64,000 nt of DNA, taken from positions 4,588,001 through 4,652,000 of the forward strand of contig NZ_VFOL01000001.1 of NCBI RefSeq assembly GCF_006716065.1, in the 5' to 3' direction. Within the stretch, counting starts at the first letter, position 1, and each line of letters starts with the position of its first letter. The stretch comes from Salinispora arenicola (GTDB lineage Bacteria > Actinomycetota > Actinomycetes > Mycobacteriales > Micromonosporaceae). Below, one piece after another: positions 28,734 to 37,410 of this stretch. The position numbers and the translations under genes are program-made. The notes under the pieces were generated by a model that worked only from the letters and a program-made list of their open reading frames with translations, was not told where the DNA came from and made no database searches.

Positions 28734-29153
28734 TCAGGCGGGCGCGTACTCCACGAGTTCGACCAGCAGGCTGCTGGGATGGCGCAGGTAGAGGAACCGC
28801 ACCCGCATTCCGGGGCGAGCGCCCGGGTGGGGCCGGTCGTCAACGGAGCTGAACCCCTCGCGGCGTAGGCGGTTCACCTCGGCGTCGAGCTGGTCGACGC
28901 GGAAGGCGACGTGGTGCAGCCCCGGCCCCCGGGTGGCCAGGTGACGGGTGACGGTGGAGTCGGACGCCAACGGTGAGACGATCTCCACGGCGGGCTGGGT
29001 GCGCCGCCGCGGGTCACTCCAGAACTGGCAGCCGACCTGGTAGGTGAGGGCGACACCGGCATCGGTGTGGGACAGCCCCAGGGCCGCCAGAGGGCCGGCG
29101 AGGGCGGCGGGTTCGTGGGTGGCCAGGCCGATGTGGTCGATTCCGATAATCAT
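28734..29153 (-). CDS. VOC-superfamily protein (methylmalonyl-CoA epimerase-like)
   Basis: A 139-residue single-chain vicinal oxygen chelate protein with two paired modules. Metal ligand candidates are the His in [12 protein letters not shown], the His in [15 protein letters not shown] and the Glu in [11 protein letters not shown]. The arrangement matches methylmalonyl-CoA epimerase/glyoxalase relatives, but several VOC functions would look the same. The ATG at 29153 gives the canonical start [11 protein letters not shown]. It is divergent from the hydrazine-locus operon across a 418-bp region. Confidence 0.82.
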   Translation of the reverse strand: MIIGIDHIGLATHEPAALAGPLAALGLSHTDAGVALTYQVGCQFWSDPRRRTQPAVEIVSPLASDSTVTRHLATRGPGLHHVAFRVDQLDAEVNRLRREGFSSVDDRPHPGARPGMRVRFLYLRHPSSLLVELVEYAPA

Positions 29154-29571
29154 GACAGCACCGGTCCCCGGCCTTGGTGGCATGTCCGGCACCGATAGTC
29201 GTCCGGCCACGACCGAAACGGGCAGCCGACGAATCGGCCCACCGCCGCGCGGAGCGAGTCCAGGGTGGGCACAACGACATTCATACGTGCTGAGTCTAGG
29301 GACGACAATGCTGAGCGTCGAGCGGATCAGGGTAGCGCCACGACTGATTGTCCGGCCTCTGACTACCAGTTGTTCGTACGCACTGACGGGCACTCCTCGA
29401 CCACAAAACAAGGGGCACCGAAACGGCTGGTACGACTCATCCGCCACCTGCGTGTGAAACATCTGCAGGTACGACTGATTTCGTTGGCCCACCCGTTGTG
29501 TGCGCCGATTCCCACCGATAGACCTGGGTCCCATCGCTATTCACCGCCGGACGAGACCCGGAAGGAACGAG
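29154..29571. promoter_or_regulatory. Divergent regulatory region in front of the hydrazine locus
   Basis: No gene is seen here. Three near-identical direct elements ACGACTSAT occur at 29340, 29432 and 29471, in one orientation. The last two are embedded in longer matching GGTACGACTSAT repeats 39 bp apart. These may be activator sites for the KASIII-FkbH-ACP operon. GGAAGGAA at 29561-29568 is the ribosome-binding site of the KASIII-like gene. Confidence 0.45.
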
Positions 29572-30603
29572 ATGAGTCGCGATCCAGTTCAGTTCGGAAT
29601 CCGAAACTTCGGGTACGCGTTCGGAGAGGACCAGGACGTGGCGCAGGTCGCCGGCGACTACGTCGACGACCCGGAGCGGATCATCCGGTGGGGTTACCGC
29701 ACCTTCCATCGGGCACCGGAAGGCGTCACCGCGACGGACCTCGCAGCCGACGCCGCCCGCAAGGCACTCGCCGGGGCCGACCTGGCCGCCGACGACGTGG
29801 ACCTGATCGTCCTGGCCACCTCCGAGATGCCCGAGTACCCGCACTGGGACTCCTCGGCGGCGTTGGCCCGCAAGCTCGGCCGTACGAGGGCCCAGACGCT
29901 CCTCCTCACCGAGGGCTGCGCGTCGGGGGTCACCGGACTGGGCGTCGTCGCCGGGCTGATGGCCGTCCAGCTGGAGATCAACACGGTGTTGTTCGTGGCC
30001 GTCAACCGGGTCAGCGAGTTCCACCGCAACCGGATGAAGGTCAACAACGCGGTGCACAGCGACGGGGCGGTGGCCGCGGTGCTGCACCGGGGGCACCCGC
30101 GCAACCGGTGGCTGGCAACCGACCAGTTCACCGACCCGGACCTGTGTGACTGGTTCCGCACCGACTACGGCGGGGCGGTGGCGCCCGTCCCGCCGCCCGG
30201 CTGGACCAGCACCATCGCCCCCGCCGGTCACGAGCGGGTGCAGGCGCACTTCGACAAGGACCCCCGTCGGCTCGGGGACTTCGTTGACCTACTCAATCAC
30301 CGTGTCGTCGAGGTCATCGAGGGGGCGTGCCGGCGTGCCGGGGTCGACCGAGACGCGGTGTCACACATCATCTACATCAACGACAGCCCCGATGCCATCG
30401 ACGACATCACCGCCCCGTTCGCGCTGCCTCGCGAGCGCAGCAACGCCGCGCTCGCCGTGGTACACGGCCACATGGGGGCGGCCGACCAGTTGGTCAGCCT
30501 CGGTCAGCACCTCGAACGCGGCGATCTCGCCGAGGACGATGTCGTGGCCATGGCCGGCATCTCGATCGGGATGCGCTGGTACTGCACCCTGGTCCGGGTC
30601 TGA
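29572..30603 (+). CDS. KASIII-like (FabH-fold) acyl transferase/condensing enzyme
   Basis: A 343-residue thiolase-fold protein. The nucleophile is in LLTEGCASGVTGL (Cys116), and the N-terminal half DLAADAARKALAGADL...DVDLIVLAT is standard FabH. The usual His and Asn motifs (HQAN and GNTSAAS) are not present as such: the corresponding places read HIIYINDSPDAID and VVHGHMGAADQL. The triad is therefore non-canonical, as in KASIII homologues that transfer acyl groups to O or N nucleophiles rather than making C-C bonds. It overlaps the FkbH gene (TGATG), with the ACP next, so its acyl donor is presumably glyceryl-ACP. This resembles the FkbH/ACP/KASIII trio of tetronate pathways, though the acceptor here is unknown. 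The start ATG has GGAAGGAACGAG upstream. Confidence 0.85.
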   Translation: MSRDPVQFGIRNFGYAFGEDQDVAQVAGDYVDDPERIIRWGYRTFHRAPEGVTATDLAADAARKALAGADLAADDVDLIVLATSEMPEYPHWDSSAALARKLGRTRAQTLLLTEGCASGVTGLGVVAGLMAVQLEINTVLFVAVNRVSEFHRNRMKVNNAVHSDGAVAAVLHRGHPRNRWLATDQFTDPDLCDWFRTDYGGAVAPVPPPGWTSTIAPAGHERVQAHFDKDPRRLGDFVDLLNHRVVEVIEGACRRAGVDRDAVSHIIYINDSPDAIDDITAPFALPRERSNAALAVVHGHMGAADQLVSLGQHLERGDLAEDDVVAMAGISIGMRWYCTLVRV

Positions 30604-32480
30604 TGACGGCCGCGGAGCAGGCCGTCGCGCTGGCGATGGACGAGGTGGACGTGTGGAACGGTGTCCGCGAAGCGGTACACACCAACCAGTACCCGGATGC
30701 CCGGCTACGGACGCGACTGCTGCGGGAACGCGACCCGGTGCTGCTGCGCCGGGTGGGCAGACTGCTCGACCGACCGGAGTTGGTCGGCGACGACCTGCGT
30801 CCGATTCGGGTCAGCGCGCTCGCCCCGTTCACGATCGGGTCGTTCACCGACCTACTACGGGCGTACCTGGTCGGCGCCGGCCTCGCCCCGACGCTACAGG
30901 TCGCCCAGTACGGTTCCTTCGACCTGGCGCTGGCCACCGGGGAGTTCCCGGTACACCAGCCGGATCTGGTGGTGTTGCTGCTCGACGAGTCGGTGTTCCT
31001 ACCGACGGTGTGGTCTCCCGCCGACGTCGACGACCTCACCGAGCAGGTTCAGCGACGGCTGGACGACTTCTGCTCGGCCGTGACGACTAGCGCCGCCGAC
31101 GCGACAGCGCCGGTGGTGCTGCACACGGTGCCGCTGCCGGCCGAGGTGCGTGACTCGTTCATCGCGGCACGGGACCGGGCGGTGGTGGCCGGCTGCTGGC
31201 ACCGCCTCAACGCGACGCTGCTCGACCTGTCCCGCCGGCACCCGCGAGTGCTCGCCGTAGACCTCGTCGGGGCGCTGGCGGACACACCCTTCGCCGTTCG
31301 CGACGATCGCCTGCACCGCTACGGTGACCTGCCCTACAGCGACGGCGCACTGTCCTGCCTGGCACGCGAGGTACGCCGGGTGGCGCAGGCCAGCACCGGG
31401 TCGTCCCGCAAGGTGCTGGCCCTCGACCTGGACAACACGCTGTGGGGCGGGGTTGTCGGCGAAGTCGGCGCCGAAGGGGTCACGCTCGGCGGCCTCTATC
31501 CCGGCAACGCCTATCGACAGGTGCAACGGGCCGCGCAGAGACTGCGCGAGCAGGGCGTGGTCCTGGTCCTGACCAGTAAGAACGACACCGCCGTGGCGAC
31601 TGACGCGATGATGTCTCACCCGGAGATGCTGCTGCGGCCCGATGCGTTCTCCTACCGTGCGGTCAACTGGTCGTCGAAGGCGGAGAACCTACGGGCGGCC
31701 GCCGCACACCTGGGGCTGTCCACCGCCGCGACGGTCTTCCTGGACGACTCGCCGTTCGAACGCGGCCAGGTGTCCGGCTCGCTACCGGAGGTGGCCGTCC
31801 TTCCGGCCGACGGCGATCCGGCTCGCCTGGTACGGACCCTGTTGGAGCCGGGTTGGTTCGACACCCTGGACCTGACCGAGACCGACCGCCGACGCCCGGA
31901 GCTGTACCGCGGCCGGGCCGAGCGCAGCACGTTCTCCACCGGCTTCGGCTCCTCGCAGGACTACCTGCGGGCCCTCGGCATCCACCTCGCCGTCGAGCCG
32001 GCGAACCGATACACCGCGGCGAGGGTGGCCCAACTGGCTGCCCGCACCAACCAGTTCAACCTCACCGGCGTGCGGTTCGACCAGCCCGCGACAACGGCGA
32101 TGGCAGCCGACCCGGGGTACCTGGTCGCTGCCTGCGCCGTCACCGACCGCTTCGGCGACGAGGGCGTCGTCGGCGCGGTCTGGGTGTGCCGCGGAGCACC
32201 TACCTGGGAGGTGCTGAACCTGGTCCTCAGCTGCCGGGTACTCGGCCGGGGGGTGGAGCTGGCGATCGTCGGGTGGCTGGTTCGACAGGCCCGGCTGGCC
32301 GGTGCCGCGGCGGTGGAGGGCCGGTACACGCCGACAGCGAAGAACGGTGCCGCACGCGACTTCTGGACCAGGGCCGGATTCACCGCGGTCACCGCGGAGC
32401 TCTACCGCCTGGACCTGCGTGGCGCCGACGACCCAACCCCCGATTGGATCAGCACAGAGGAGCCCCAGCAGCATGGATGA
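30603..32480 (+). CDS. FkbH-like glyceryl-ACP synthase (HAD superfamily)
   Basis: A 625-residue protein. The N-terminal ~260 residues are the SGNH-like part of long FkbH proteins. The HAD domain starts with VLALDLDNTLWGGVVGE (Asp275 and Asp277) and continues with VLTSKNDTAVA and FLDDSPFERGQV. The C-terminal ~150 residues resemble an acetyltransferase-like fold. FkbH enzymes dephosphorylate 1,3-bisphosphoglycerate and load a D-glyceryl unit on an ACP, and such an ACP follows here with an 8-base overlap. The FkbI/FkbJ/FkbK/FkbG partners needed for methoxymalonyl-ACP are absent, so glyceryl-ACP itself is probably used. Its start overlaps the KASIII stop, indicating coupled translation. Confidence 0.92.
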   Translation: MTAAEQAVALAMDEVDVWNGVREAVHTNQYPDARLRTRLLRERDPVLLRRVGRLLDRPELVGDDLRPIRVSALAPFTIGSFTDLLRAYLVGAGLAPTLQVAQYGSFDLALATGEFPVHQPDLVVLLLDESVFLPTVWSPADVDDLTEQVQRRLDDFCSAVTTSAADATAPVVLHTVPLPAEVRDSFIAARDRAVVAGCWHRLNATLLDLSRRHPRVLAVDLVGALADTPFAVRDDRLHRYGDLPYSDGALSCLAREVRRVAQASTGSSRKVLALDLDNTLWGGVVGEVGAEGVTLGGLYPGNAYRQVQRAAQRLREQGVVLVLTSKNDTAVATDAMMSHPEMLLRPDAFSYRAVNWSSKAENLRAAAAHLGLSTAATVFLDDSPFERGQVSGSLPEVAVLPADGDPARLVRTLLEPGWFDTLDLTETDRRRPELYRGRAERSTFSTGFGSSQDYLRALGIHLAVEPANRYTAARVAQLAARTNQFNLTGVRFDQPATTAMAADPGYLVAACAVTDRFGDEGVVGAVWVCRGAPTWEVLNLVLSCRVLGRGVELAIVGWLVRQARLAGAAAVEGRYTPTAKNGAARDFWTRAGFTAVTAELYRLDLRGADDPTPDWISTEEPQQHG

Positions 32481-32727
32481 CAAGACGAACATCGCCGACC
32501 GGGTTCGACAGATCGTCGCCGAAGTGCTCGACGAACCGGTCAGCGCCATGGACGCGAACCCTGTTCTCGCCGCCCACGAATGGGACAGCCGGGTATCGCT
32601 GGAGGCGCTGGCGCAGTTGGAGGCCGCGTTCGTGGTAGCCGTCGACCTGCGGTCGTTCCACGCGGCTCGGACGGTCAACGACCTGGTCGATCTCGTGATC
32701 CGGTCCCAGCCGACCCCGACCCGGTGA
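32473..32727 (+). CDS. Discrete acyl carrier protein
   Basis: An 84-residue carrier protein. The phosphopantetheine attachment serine is Ser39 in EWDSRVSLEALAQLE, preceded by a helix-I sequence IADRVRQIVAEVLD. It overlaps the FkbH gene by eight bases and is followed 25 bases later by the N-hydroxylase gene, so it belongs to the same operon. It is the expected acceptor of the glyceryl unit from the FkbH-like protein and donor for the KASIII-like protein. Confidence 0.9.
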   Translation: MDDKTNIADRVRQIVAEVLDEPVSAMDANPVLAAHEWDSRVSLEALAQLEAAFVVAVDLRSFHAARTVNDLVDLVIRSQPTPTR

Positions 32728-32752
32728 CCACCCGATTCCACCTGGAGGTGTC

Positions 32753-34048
32753 GTGGAACACGACGACGTGACCCTGCTTGCCGTCGGCGCCGGCCCCGCC
32801 AACCTGGCCCTCGCCGTCGCCCTGGAGGAACTCGCACCGGAGGTCGCCGCGGACACGCTCATCGTCGAGCAGTACGACAACGTGGTCTGGCAACGCGGGA
32901 TGCTGCTGCCCTGGACACAGAGCCAGGTCTCATTCCTCAAGGACCTGGTTACCCTGCGCAACCCGCGCAGCGAGTACTCGTTCATCAACTACCTGCACGC
33001 CGTACATCGACTCGACGACTTCGTCAACCTGGGCAGTTTCACCCCGTACCGCCTCGAGATCTCGCACTACCTGGCCTGGGTGGCCGAGCACCTGCGGCAG
33101 GTACGGATCGACTACGCACGCCGGTGTGTGGGCGTCGAGCCCCTGCGTGACGAACAGGGTGTGGTCAGCCGCTGGTCGGTGTCGTTCGCCGACGGCAGCC
33201 GTGTCGTCTGTCGAATCCTGGTACTGGGTGCGGGCCGGGACGTGCACGTGCCGGCCGAATTCGCCGGGCTGGCCCGCGAACGGGTCATCCACAGCACCGA
33301 GTACGCGTGGCGGGCCGAGGAACTCGATCCGACCACCCCCCACCGAATCGTGGTCGTCGGCGGCGCGCAGAGCGCCGCAGAGATGCTCTGGTCGGCGTAC
33401 CAGCGCTTCCCACAGGCCACCTGCACGATGGTGATGCGCTCCATCGGGCTCAACGCGTACGAGAGCAGCAAGTTCACCAACGAGCTGTTCTTTCCGTCCT
33501 TTGTGGACGTCTTTCACAGCGCTCGACCAGATGCCCGCGACCAGCTGTTACGGGAGATGCACCGGACGAACTACTCCGGGCTGGCCCCGGCCACACTGGA
33601 CATGCTGTACCGGGAGATCTACCTGGGCCGCCTGACCGGGCGGCAGCGCATCGACATGGTCACGATGTTCGACGTCGCCGACGCGGCGATGGACGGCGAC
33701 GAGGTCGCGCTGACGCTGTCGGACCGCCGTACCGGGGACAGCAGGGAACTGCGCTGCGACGTCGTCCTGCTCGGCACCGGATTCGCCCGTGGCGTGCCCC
33801 GTTTCGTCCAGGACCTGGCCGCCTCGGCCGGGGCCGGTGAGGTGACGGTCAACCGGCAGTACCGGTTGAACCTACCGCCGCAGGTCAGCGCCGCCTGCTA
33901 TCTCCAGGGTGTCAACGAGAGCACCCACGGAATCGCCGACTCCCTACTGAGCGTCCTGGCGGTGCGCAGTGAGGAGATCGTCTCCGACCTGCTCACCCAC
34001 CTGCTCGAGACCACCACCAAGCGGCCGACCGCCCTGGCCGGACGCTGA
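32753..34048 (+). CDS. Amino-acid side-chain N-hydroxylase (lysine/ornithine N-monooxygenase family)
   Basis: A 431-residue class B flavin monooxygenase. The FAD motif is LLAVGAGPANLALAVAL, the substrate/FAD segment is QVSFLKDLVTLRNPRSEYSF, the NADPH site is IVVVGGAQSAAEM and the C-terminal motif is VVLLGTGF. The family hydroxylates the terminal amine of L-lysine or L-ornithine with NADPH and O2. The cupin and MetRS-like genes immediately downstream are the signature partners in hydrazine synthesis. There the N-hydroxy-lysine is coupled to a second amino acid, so N6-hydroxylysine is the likelier product. CTGGAGGTG precedes the GTG start. Siderophore synthesis is an alternative but no NRPS or NIS synthetase is nearby. 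Confidence 0.92.
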   Translation: MEHDDVTLLAVGAGPANLALAVALEELAPEVAADTLIVEQYDNVVWQRGMLLPWTQSQVSFLKDLVTLRNPRSEYSFINYLHAVHRLDDFVNLGSFTPYRLEISHYLAWVAEHLRQVRIDYARRCVGVEPLRDEQGVVSRWSVSFADGSRVVCRILVLGAGRDVHVPAEFAGLARERVIHSTEYAWRAEELDPTTPHRIVVVGGAQSAAEMLWSAYQRFPQATCTMVMRSIGLNAYESSKFTNELFFPSFVDVFHSARPDARDQLLREMHRTNYSGLAPATLDMLYREIYLGRLTGRQRIDMVTMFDVADAAMDGDEVALTLSDRRTGDSRELRCDVVLLGTGFARGVPRFVQDLAASAGAGEVTVNRQYRLNLPPQVSAACYLQGVNESTHGIADSLLSVLAVRSEEIVSDLLTHLLETTTKRPTALAGR

Positions 34049-34063
34049 CCCGCGGAGGACCCG

Positions 34064-34438
34064 ATGGAGATTCGCCCCCTGGACCGCGCCAACCTCAGAC
34101 TGGACAACAACCTACGGGCACAGCGGCTCATGCCGTGGCCGACGGTCAACGCGCCCTTCGAAGGGTCCTGGTGCGTGGTGGCGCCCGGCGTCTCCTCCGG
34201 CGAGCACGGCCACCACGAGTACGAGATCTGGATCGCGATGACCGGCCGGGCCGAGCTCGTCAGTGACGGCGCGCGTCGGCCGTTCCACGCCGGTGATGTC
34301 GTCTACCTGCCACCGGGCAGCCGTCACCAGGTCGTCAACCCCACCGACGAACAGTTCCAGATGTACGCGGTGTGGTGGGACGCGGCCATGGTCGACCGTT
34401 TCGCGACCCGCCACGAGGCGGACGGCCATGACGGCTGA
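34064..34438 (+). CDS. Stand-alone cupin, putative N-N bond-forming half of a hydrazine synthetase
   Basis: A 124-residue single-domain cupin with both metal motifs intact. Motif 1 has His48, His50 and Glu54 in EHGHHEYEIW; motif 2 is GDVVYLPPGSRH with His88. In characterised hydrazine synthetases (Spb40 and Tri28 families) a cupin domain is fused to a MetRS-like domain and rearranges an aminoacyl ester of the N-hydroxy amino acid to form the N-N bond. Here it is a separate gene that overlaps the MetRS-like gene by 11 bases. GCGGAGGA lies before the ATG, and it sits 15 bases after the N-hydroxylase. The functional call rests on the gene trio rather than on unique residues. Confidence 0.85.
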   Translation: MEIRPLDRANLRLDNNLRAQRLMPWPTVNAPFEGSWCVVAPGVSSGEHGHHEYEIWIAMTGRAELVSDGARRPFHAGDVVYLPPGSRHQVVNPTDEQFQMYAVWWDAAMVDRFATRHEADGHDG

Positions 34439-36038
34439 CCCGCACCGACCGGCCGTCATCATCGCCGCGACCCCGACTCCCAACGGTGACCTGCACCTGG
34501 GCCACCTCGCCGGGCCGTACCTCGCCGCCGACGTCTACGCCCGCCACCTGCGCATGTCGGGTCGCCCCGTGGTCTACACCACGTGCACCGACGACAGCCA
34601 GAGCTACGTGCTGACCACCGCACGCCGACAGGGGGTGCCACCTCGACGTCTGGCGGCCACCGCCGCCACAGCTATCGCCCGCTCGCTGGACGCCGTCGGG
34701 ATCTCCACCGCGGGGCTCCCCCCGACCGGCGACACCTACCGCGGCACGGTGCTCGACTTCGTTGGCCAACTGCATGCGGCGGGCCGGTTCCGACAGCGCC
34801 GCGTACGGCTGCCGTACGCCCGCCACGCGGGGATGTACCTCTACGACGGGCTGCTCTCCGGCACCTGCCCGACCTGCCTGTCGGACAGTTCCGGTGGGGT
34901 CTGTGAGGCGTGCGGACATCCGAACACCTTCGACGACCTGTTGGATCCTCGGTACAGCCTCGATCCGGACGACCCGGTGGAGCCGCGGGTCGCCGACGTC
35001 CTCGTGCTGCCTGCGGAGGACTACCGGGGTCGGCTCGCCGAGTACTACGCGCGGCACACGCCGCGGTGGCGCCCGCACGCGCGGCGGCTCGTCAACGAAC
35101 TACTCGCCCGGCCGCTACCTGACATCCCGGTCACGGTACCGGGCAGTTGGGGCATCCCCGCGCCGTTCGCGCAGACCCCGGGGCAGGTCCTCTATCCGTG
35201 GATCGAGGCGATGCCCGCCTCGATCTACAGCACCTGGTGGTCGCGCTCGCCGCGGGGCGCCACCGGCGGGAACGTCGACGCCCCGTGGCGGGCCGAGACG
35301 GACACCGAGCTGGTCTACTTCCACGGATACGACAACGTGTACCACTGGGGCCTGGTCGATCTGGTCCTGTTGTTGGCGCACGGTGATCGGTACGTGCTGC
35401 CCGCGGCGAATGTGTGCAACGAGTTCTACGAACTGGCTGGAGCCAAGTTCTCCACCAGTCGCGACCACCTGGTGCACGCACCCGAGGTCCTCGCCGAGGT
35501 ACCCCGGGATCTGTTGCGCTTCTACCTGGCGCTGACCGCCCCGGAGTACCAGCGATCCACGTTCGACCGGGCGGCCCTGCCCTCGGTGACGCAGACCCGG
35601 CTGGTCGAGCCATGGAACCGTCTCTCCCGGGCCCTCGACCGGGCACTCGACGCGTCATCCATGCCGGCCCGGCTGCCCACGGACGAGGCTGGCCGGCGCC
35701 GCGCCGCCATCGTCGCCGACCGCTTCCGCACCTGGTACGGACTGCCGGAGTTCAGTATCCGCCAAGCAGCCGACACGCTCAGCACGCAGGTCGATCGGCT
35801 GGCCCGGCAGGCAGAGGTGCTCACCGGGGATCCGACCGACACCGGTGGCCTCGTGGTGCAGGTCCGCGCACTCCTCGCCGGCGCCGCTCCGCTGCTGGTC
35901 GATACCGCGGCAGCCGCCGCCGCGTCCGGTTGGGAGAGCGGCGACGCCACCGCGCCGTCGACCACCGTCGCCGCCCTGCGCCTGCCACCACTGGCCGGTG
36001 TCCGCGCACCGCAGGACGGACGCCTACCGGTGCGGTGA
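34428..36038 (+). CDS. MetRS-like adenylating enzyme, putative hydrazine synthetase subunit
   Basis: A 536-residue class I aminoacyl-tRNA-synthetase-like protein. The HIGH signature is HLGH (residues 23-26) in PTPNGDLHLGHLAGPY. A zinc-knuckle-like insert has CPTC...CEAC, and a KMSKS equivalent reads KFSTS (Lys340). The C-terminal anticodon-binding region is only partly recognisable and lacks a tRNA-binding OB domain, so this is not housekeeping methionyl-tRNA synthetase. In hydrazine synthetases this domain activates the second amino acid (glycine in Spb40) and esterifies it to the N-hydroxylated lysine for the cupin. The ATG at 34428 lies inside the cupin gene (11-base overlap), which argues for an equimolar complex of the two chains. 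Confidence 0.88.
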   Translation: MTADPHRPAVIIAATPTPNGDLHLGHLAGPYLAADVYARHLRMSGRPVVYTTCTDDSQSYVLTTARRQGVPPRRLAATAATAIARSLDAVGISTAGLPPTGDTYRGTVLDFVGQLHAAGRFRQRRVRLPYARHAGMYLYDGLLSGTCPTCLSDSSGGVCEACGHPNTFDDLLDPRYSLDPDDPVEPRVADVLVLPAEDYRGRLAEYYARHTPRWRPHARRLVNELLARPLPDIPVTVPGSWGIPAPFAQTPGQVLYPWIEAMPASIYSTWWSRSPRGATGGNVDAPWRAETDTELVYFHGYDNVYHWGLVDLVLLLAHGDRYVLPAANVCNEFYELAGAKFSTSRDHLVHAPEVLAEVPRDLLRFYLALTAPEYQRSTFDRAALPSVTQTRLVEPWNRLSRALDRALDASSMPARLPTDEAGRRRAAIVADRFRTWYGLPEFSIRQAADTLSTQVDRLARQAEVLTGDPTDTGGLVVQVRALLAGAAPLLVDTAAAAAASGWESGDATAPSTTVAALRLPPLAGVRAPQDGRLPVR

Positions 36039-36072
36039 TCCCGTCCCACCAACCGTCGACTCGGAGAGCCCG

Positions 36073-37317
36073 ATGAAACTCCTCACCATCGAAACCCAGC
36101 AGTACCTCTCGTACTACATTTCCCGCTACCAGCAGGTCGAGGCGTTCGGTGTCGACCTGTACGTGCTCAACGGAGAGGGCACGCACGACTTCTGGCCGTC
36201 GGAGCGGTATCGCCTGGTCGGGTCGAAAAAGATCGACGACATCGTCGCCCAGGCCCGTCGGTGGCACGCCGAGGAACAGTTCGACGGCGTGATCACATTC
36301 TCGGAGTCGGCCGTCGTCACGGTGGCCGTGGTGGCCGAAGCCCTGGGCCTGCCCGGAATCCCGGTCGAGGCCGCCGTGCGCAGTCGCAACAAGTACCTGA
36401 TGCGACGAGCATACGAGGAAGGGGGCGTACCGGTTCCCCGTTACCGGCTGGTCGAGTCGGTGGGCGAGGCCCTCGCCGGGGGCGCCGAGTTCGGCTACCC
36501 GCTGATCATCAAACCCACCATGGGAGCGGGCAGCCACTTCGTCTTCCGAGTGGACGACGCCCGTGCGTTGGAACGCCGGTATGTGCAGGCGGCGGCCGGA
36601 ATCCAGGACATGTTCTGGGCGACGTCCGAGGCCGACGGCATCGATCTCGGCCCGCAGGGCCTGCTGGTGGAGTCCTTCCTCGATGGGCGCGAGTATCTGA
36701 TCGAGGCGTTGGCCTGGGACGACGAGCTCTACCTCGGCTCGGTGGTGGACCGGATCACCGTCGAGGGTGGCACCTTCGACGACGATGTCCATCACGCGCC
36801 CACCTCGTTGCCCGCCGAGGACCTGGCCAAGGTGCACCGTGTGGTGGCGGCCGCAGCCCGGGCCCAGGGTCTGCACCGCAGCGTCATGCACGCGGAGGTG
36901 CGGTTCCACCAGGGCGAGCCGCACCTGCTGGAGATCGCCGCCCGGGTCGGCGGCGGCGGGTTGGACCAGATCGCCCGACTGACCGCCGAGTACGACCCGA
37001 TCCGTGCTGTGGTCGACGTTGGTCGGGGGGTCAGACCCGTGGTGCGACACTATCGCCCGACCGGCACCCACATCGCCGCGATGTGTCTCATCAGCGATGC
37101 GGGCGTGGTCGAGCAGGTGCACGTGCCGCCGGAGGTCAGCACCTCCGACAAGGTGTTCCTGTTGAAGATCACCGCTCGGCCGGGTGACCTGATCCGCCGC
37201 CCCCCTGACGGCAACACCATCCTCGGCTTCCTGGGCACGACCGGACGCTCCGAGGCAGAGGCCAGGTCCACCATGAACGAATTCGCTTCCAAGATCACGG
37301 TTCGGTTCACCCGCTGA
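36073..37317 (+). CDS. ATP-grasp ligase (amino acid/peptide ligase type), first copy
   Basis: A 414-residue ATP-grasp enzyme. Lys/ATP-binding strands are YPLIIKPTMGAGSHFVFRV and LLVESFLDGREYLIEAL, and the metal site is MHAEVRFHQGEPHLLEIAARVGGGGLDQI. The N-terminal pre-ATP-grasp domain starts MKLLTIETQQYLSYYI. The family couples a carboxylate, activated as acyl phosphate, to an amine, for example L-amino-acid ligases. It follows the MetRS-like gene by 34 bases with GGAGAG before the ATG. Probable role: joining the hydrazino-amino acid, or an amino acid, to another unit of the product; substrates cannot be read from sequence. Confidence 0.88.
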   Translation: MKLLTIETQQYLSYYISRYQQVEAFGVDLYVLNGEGTHDFWPSERYRLVGSKKIDDIVAQARRWHAEEQFDGVITFSESAVVTVAVVAEALGLPGIPVEAAVRSRNKYLMRRAYEEGGVPVPRYRLVESVGEALAGGAEFGYPLIIKPTMGAGSHFVFRVDDARALERRYVQAAAGIQDMFWATSEADGIDLGPQGLLVESFLDGREYLIEALAWDDELYLGSVVDRITVEGGTFDDDVHHAPTSLPAEDLAKVHRVVAAAARAQGLHRSVMHAEVRFHQGEPHLLEIAARVGGGGLDQIARLTAEYDPIRAVVDVGRGVRPVVRHYRPTGTHIAAMCLISDAGVVEQVHVPPEVSTSDKVFLLKITARPGDLIRRPPDGNTILGFLGTTGRSEAEARSTMNEFASKITVRFTR

Positions 37318-37410
37318 CCCGCTGACCCGGCGCCACCGGCCGCTTTCCCTCACTCGGCACCGGCAGGCCCGCCACGTCCGCCGGAGCGGACCCCGCTTCA
37401 GGGAGCACGC

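Noticed and set aside
32753..34048. Siderophore N-hydroxylase as the main reading
   Set aside because: No NRPS, NIS synthetase or iron transport genes; the cupin/MetRS partners point to N-N bond formation.
34428..36038. Housekeeping methionyl-tRNA synthetase
   Set aside because: HLGH and KFSTS motifs are present but the C-terminal tRNA-binding part is not typical and the gene overlaps a cupin inside a biosynthetic operon.
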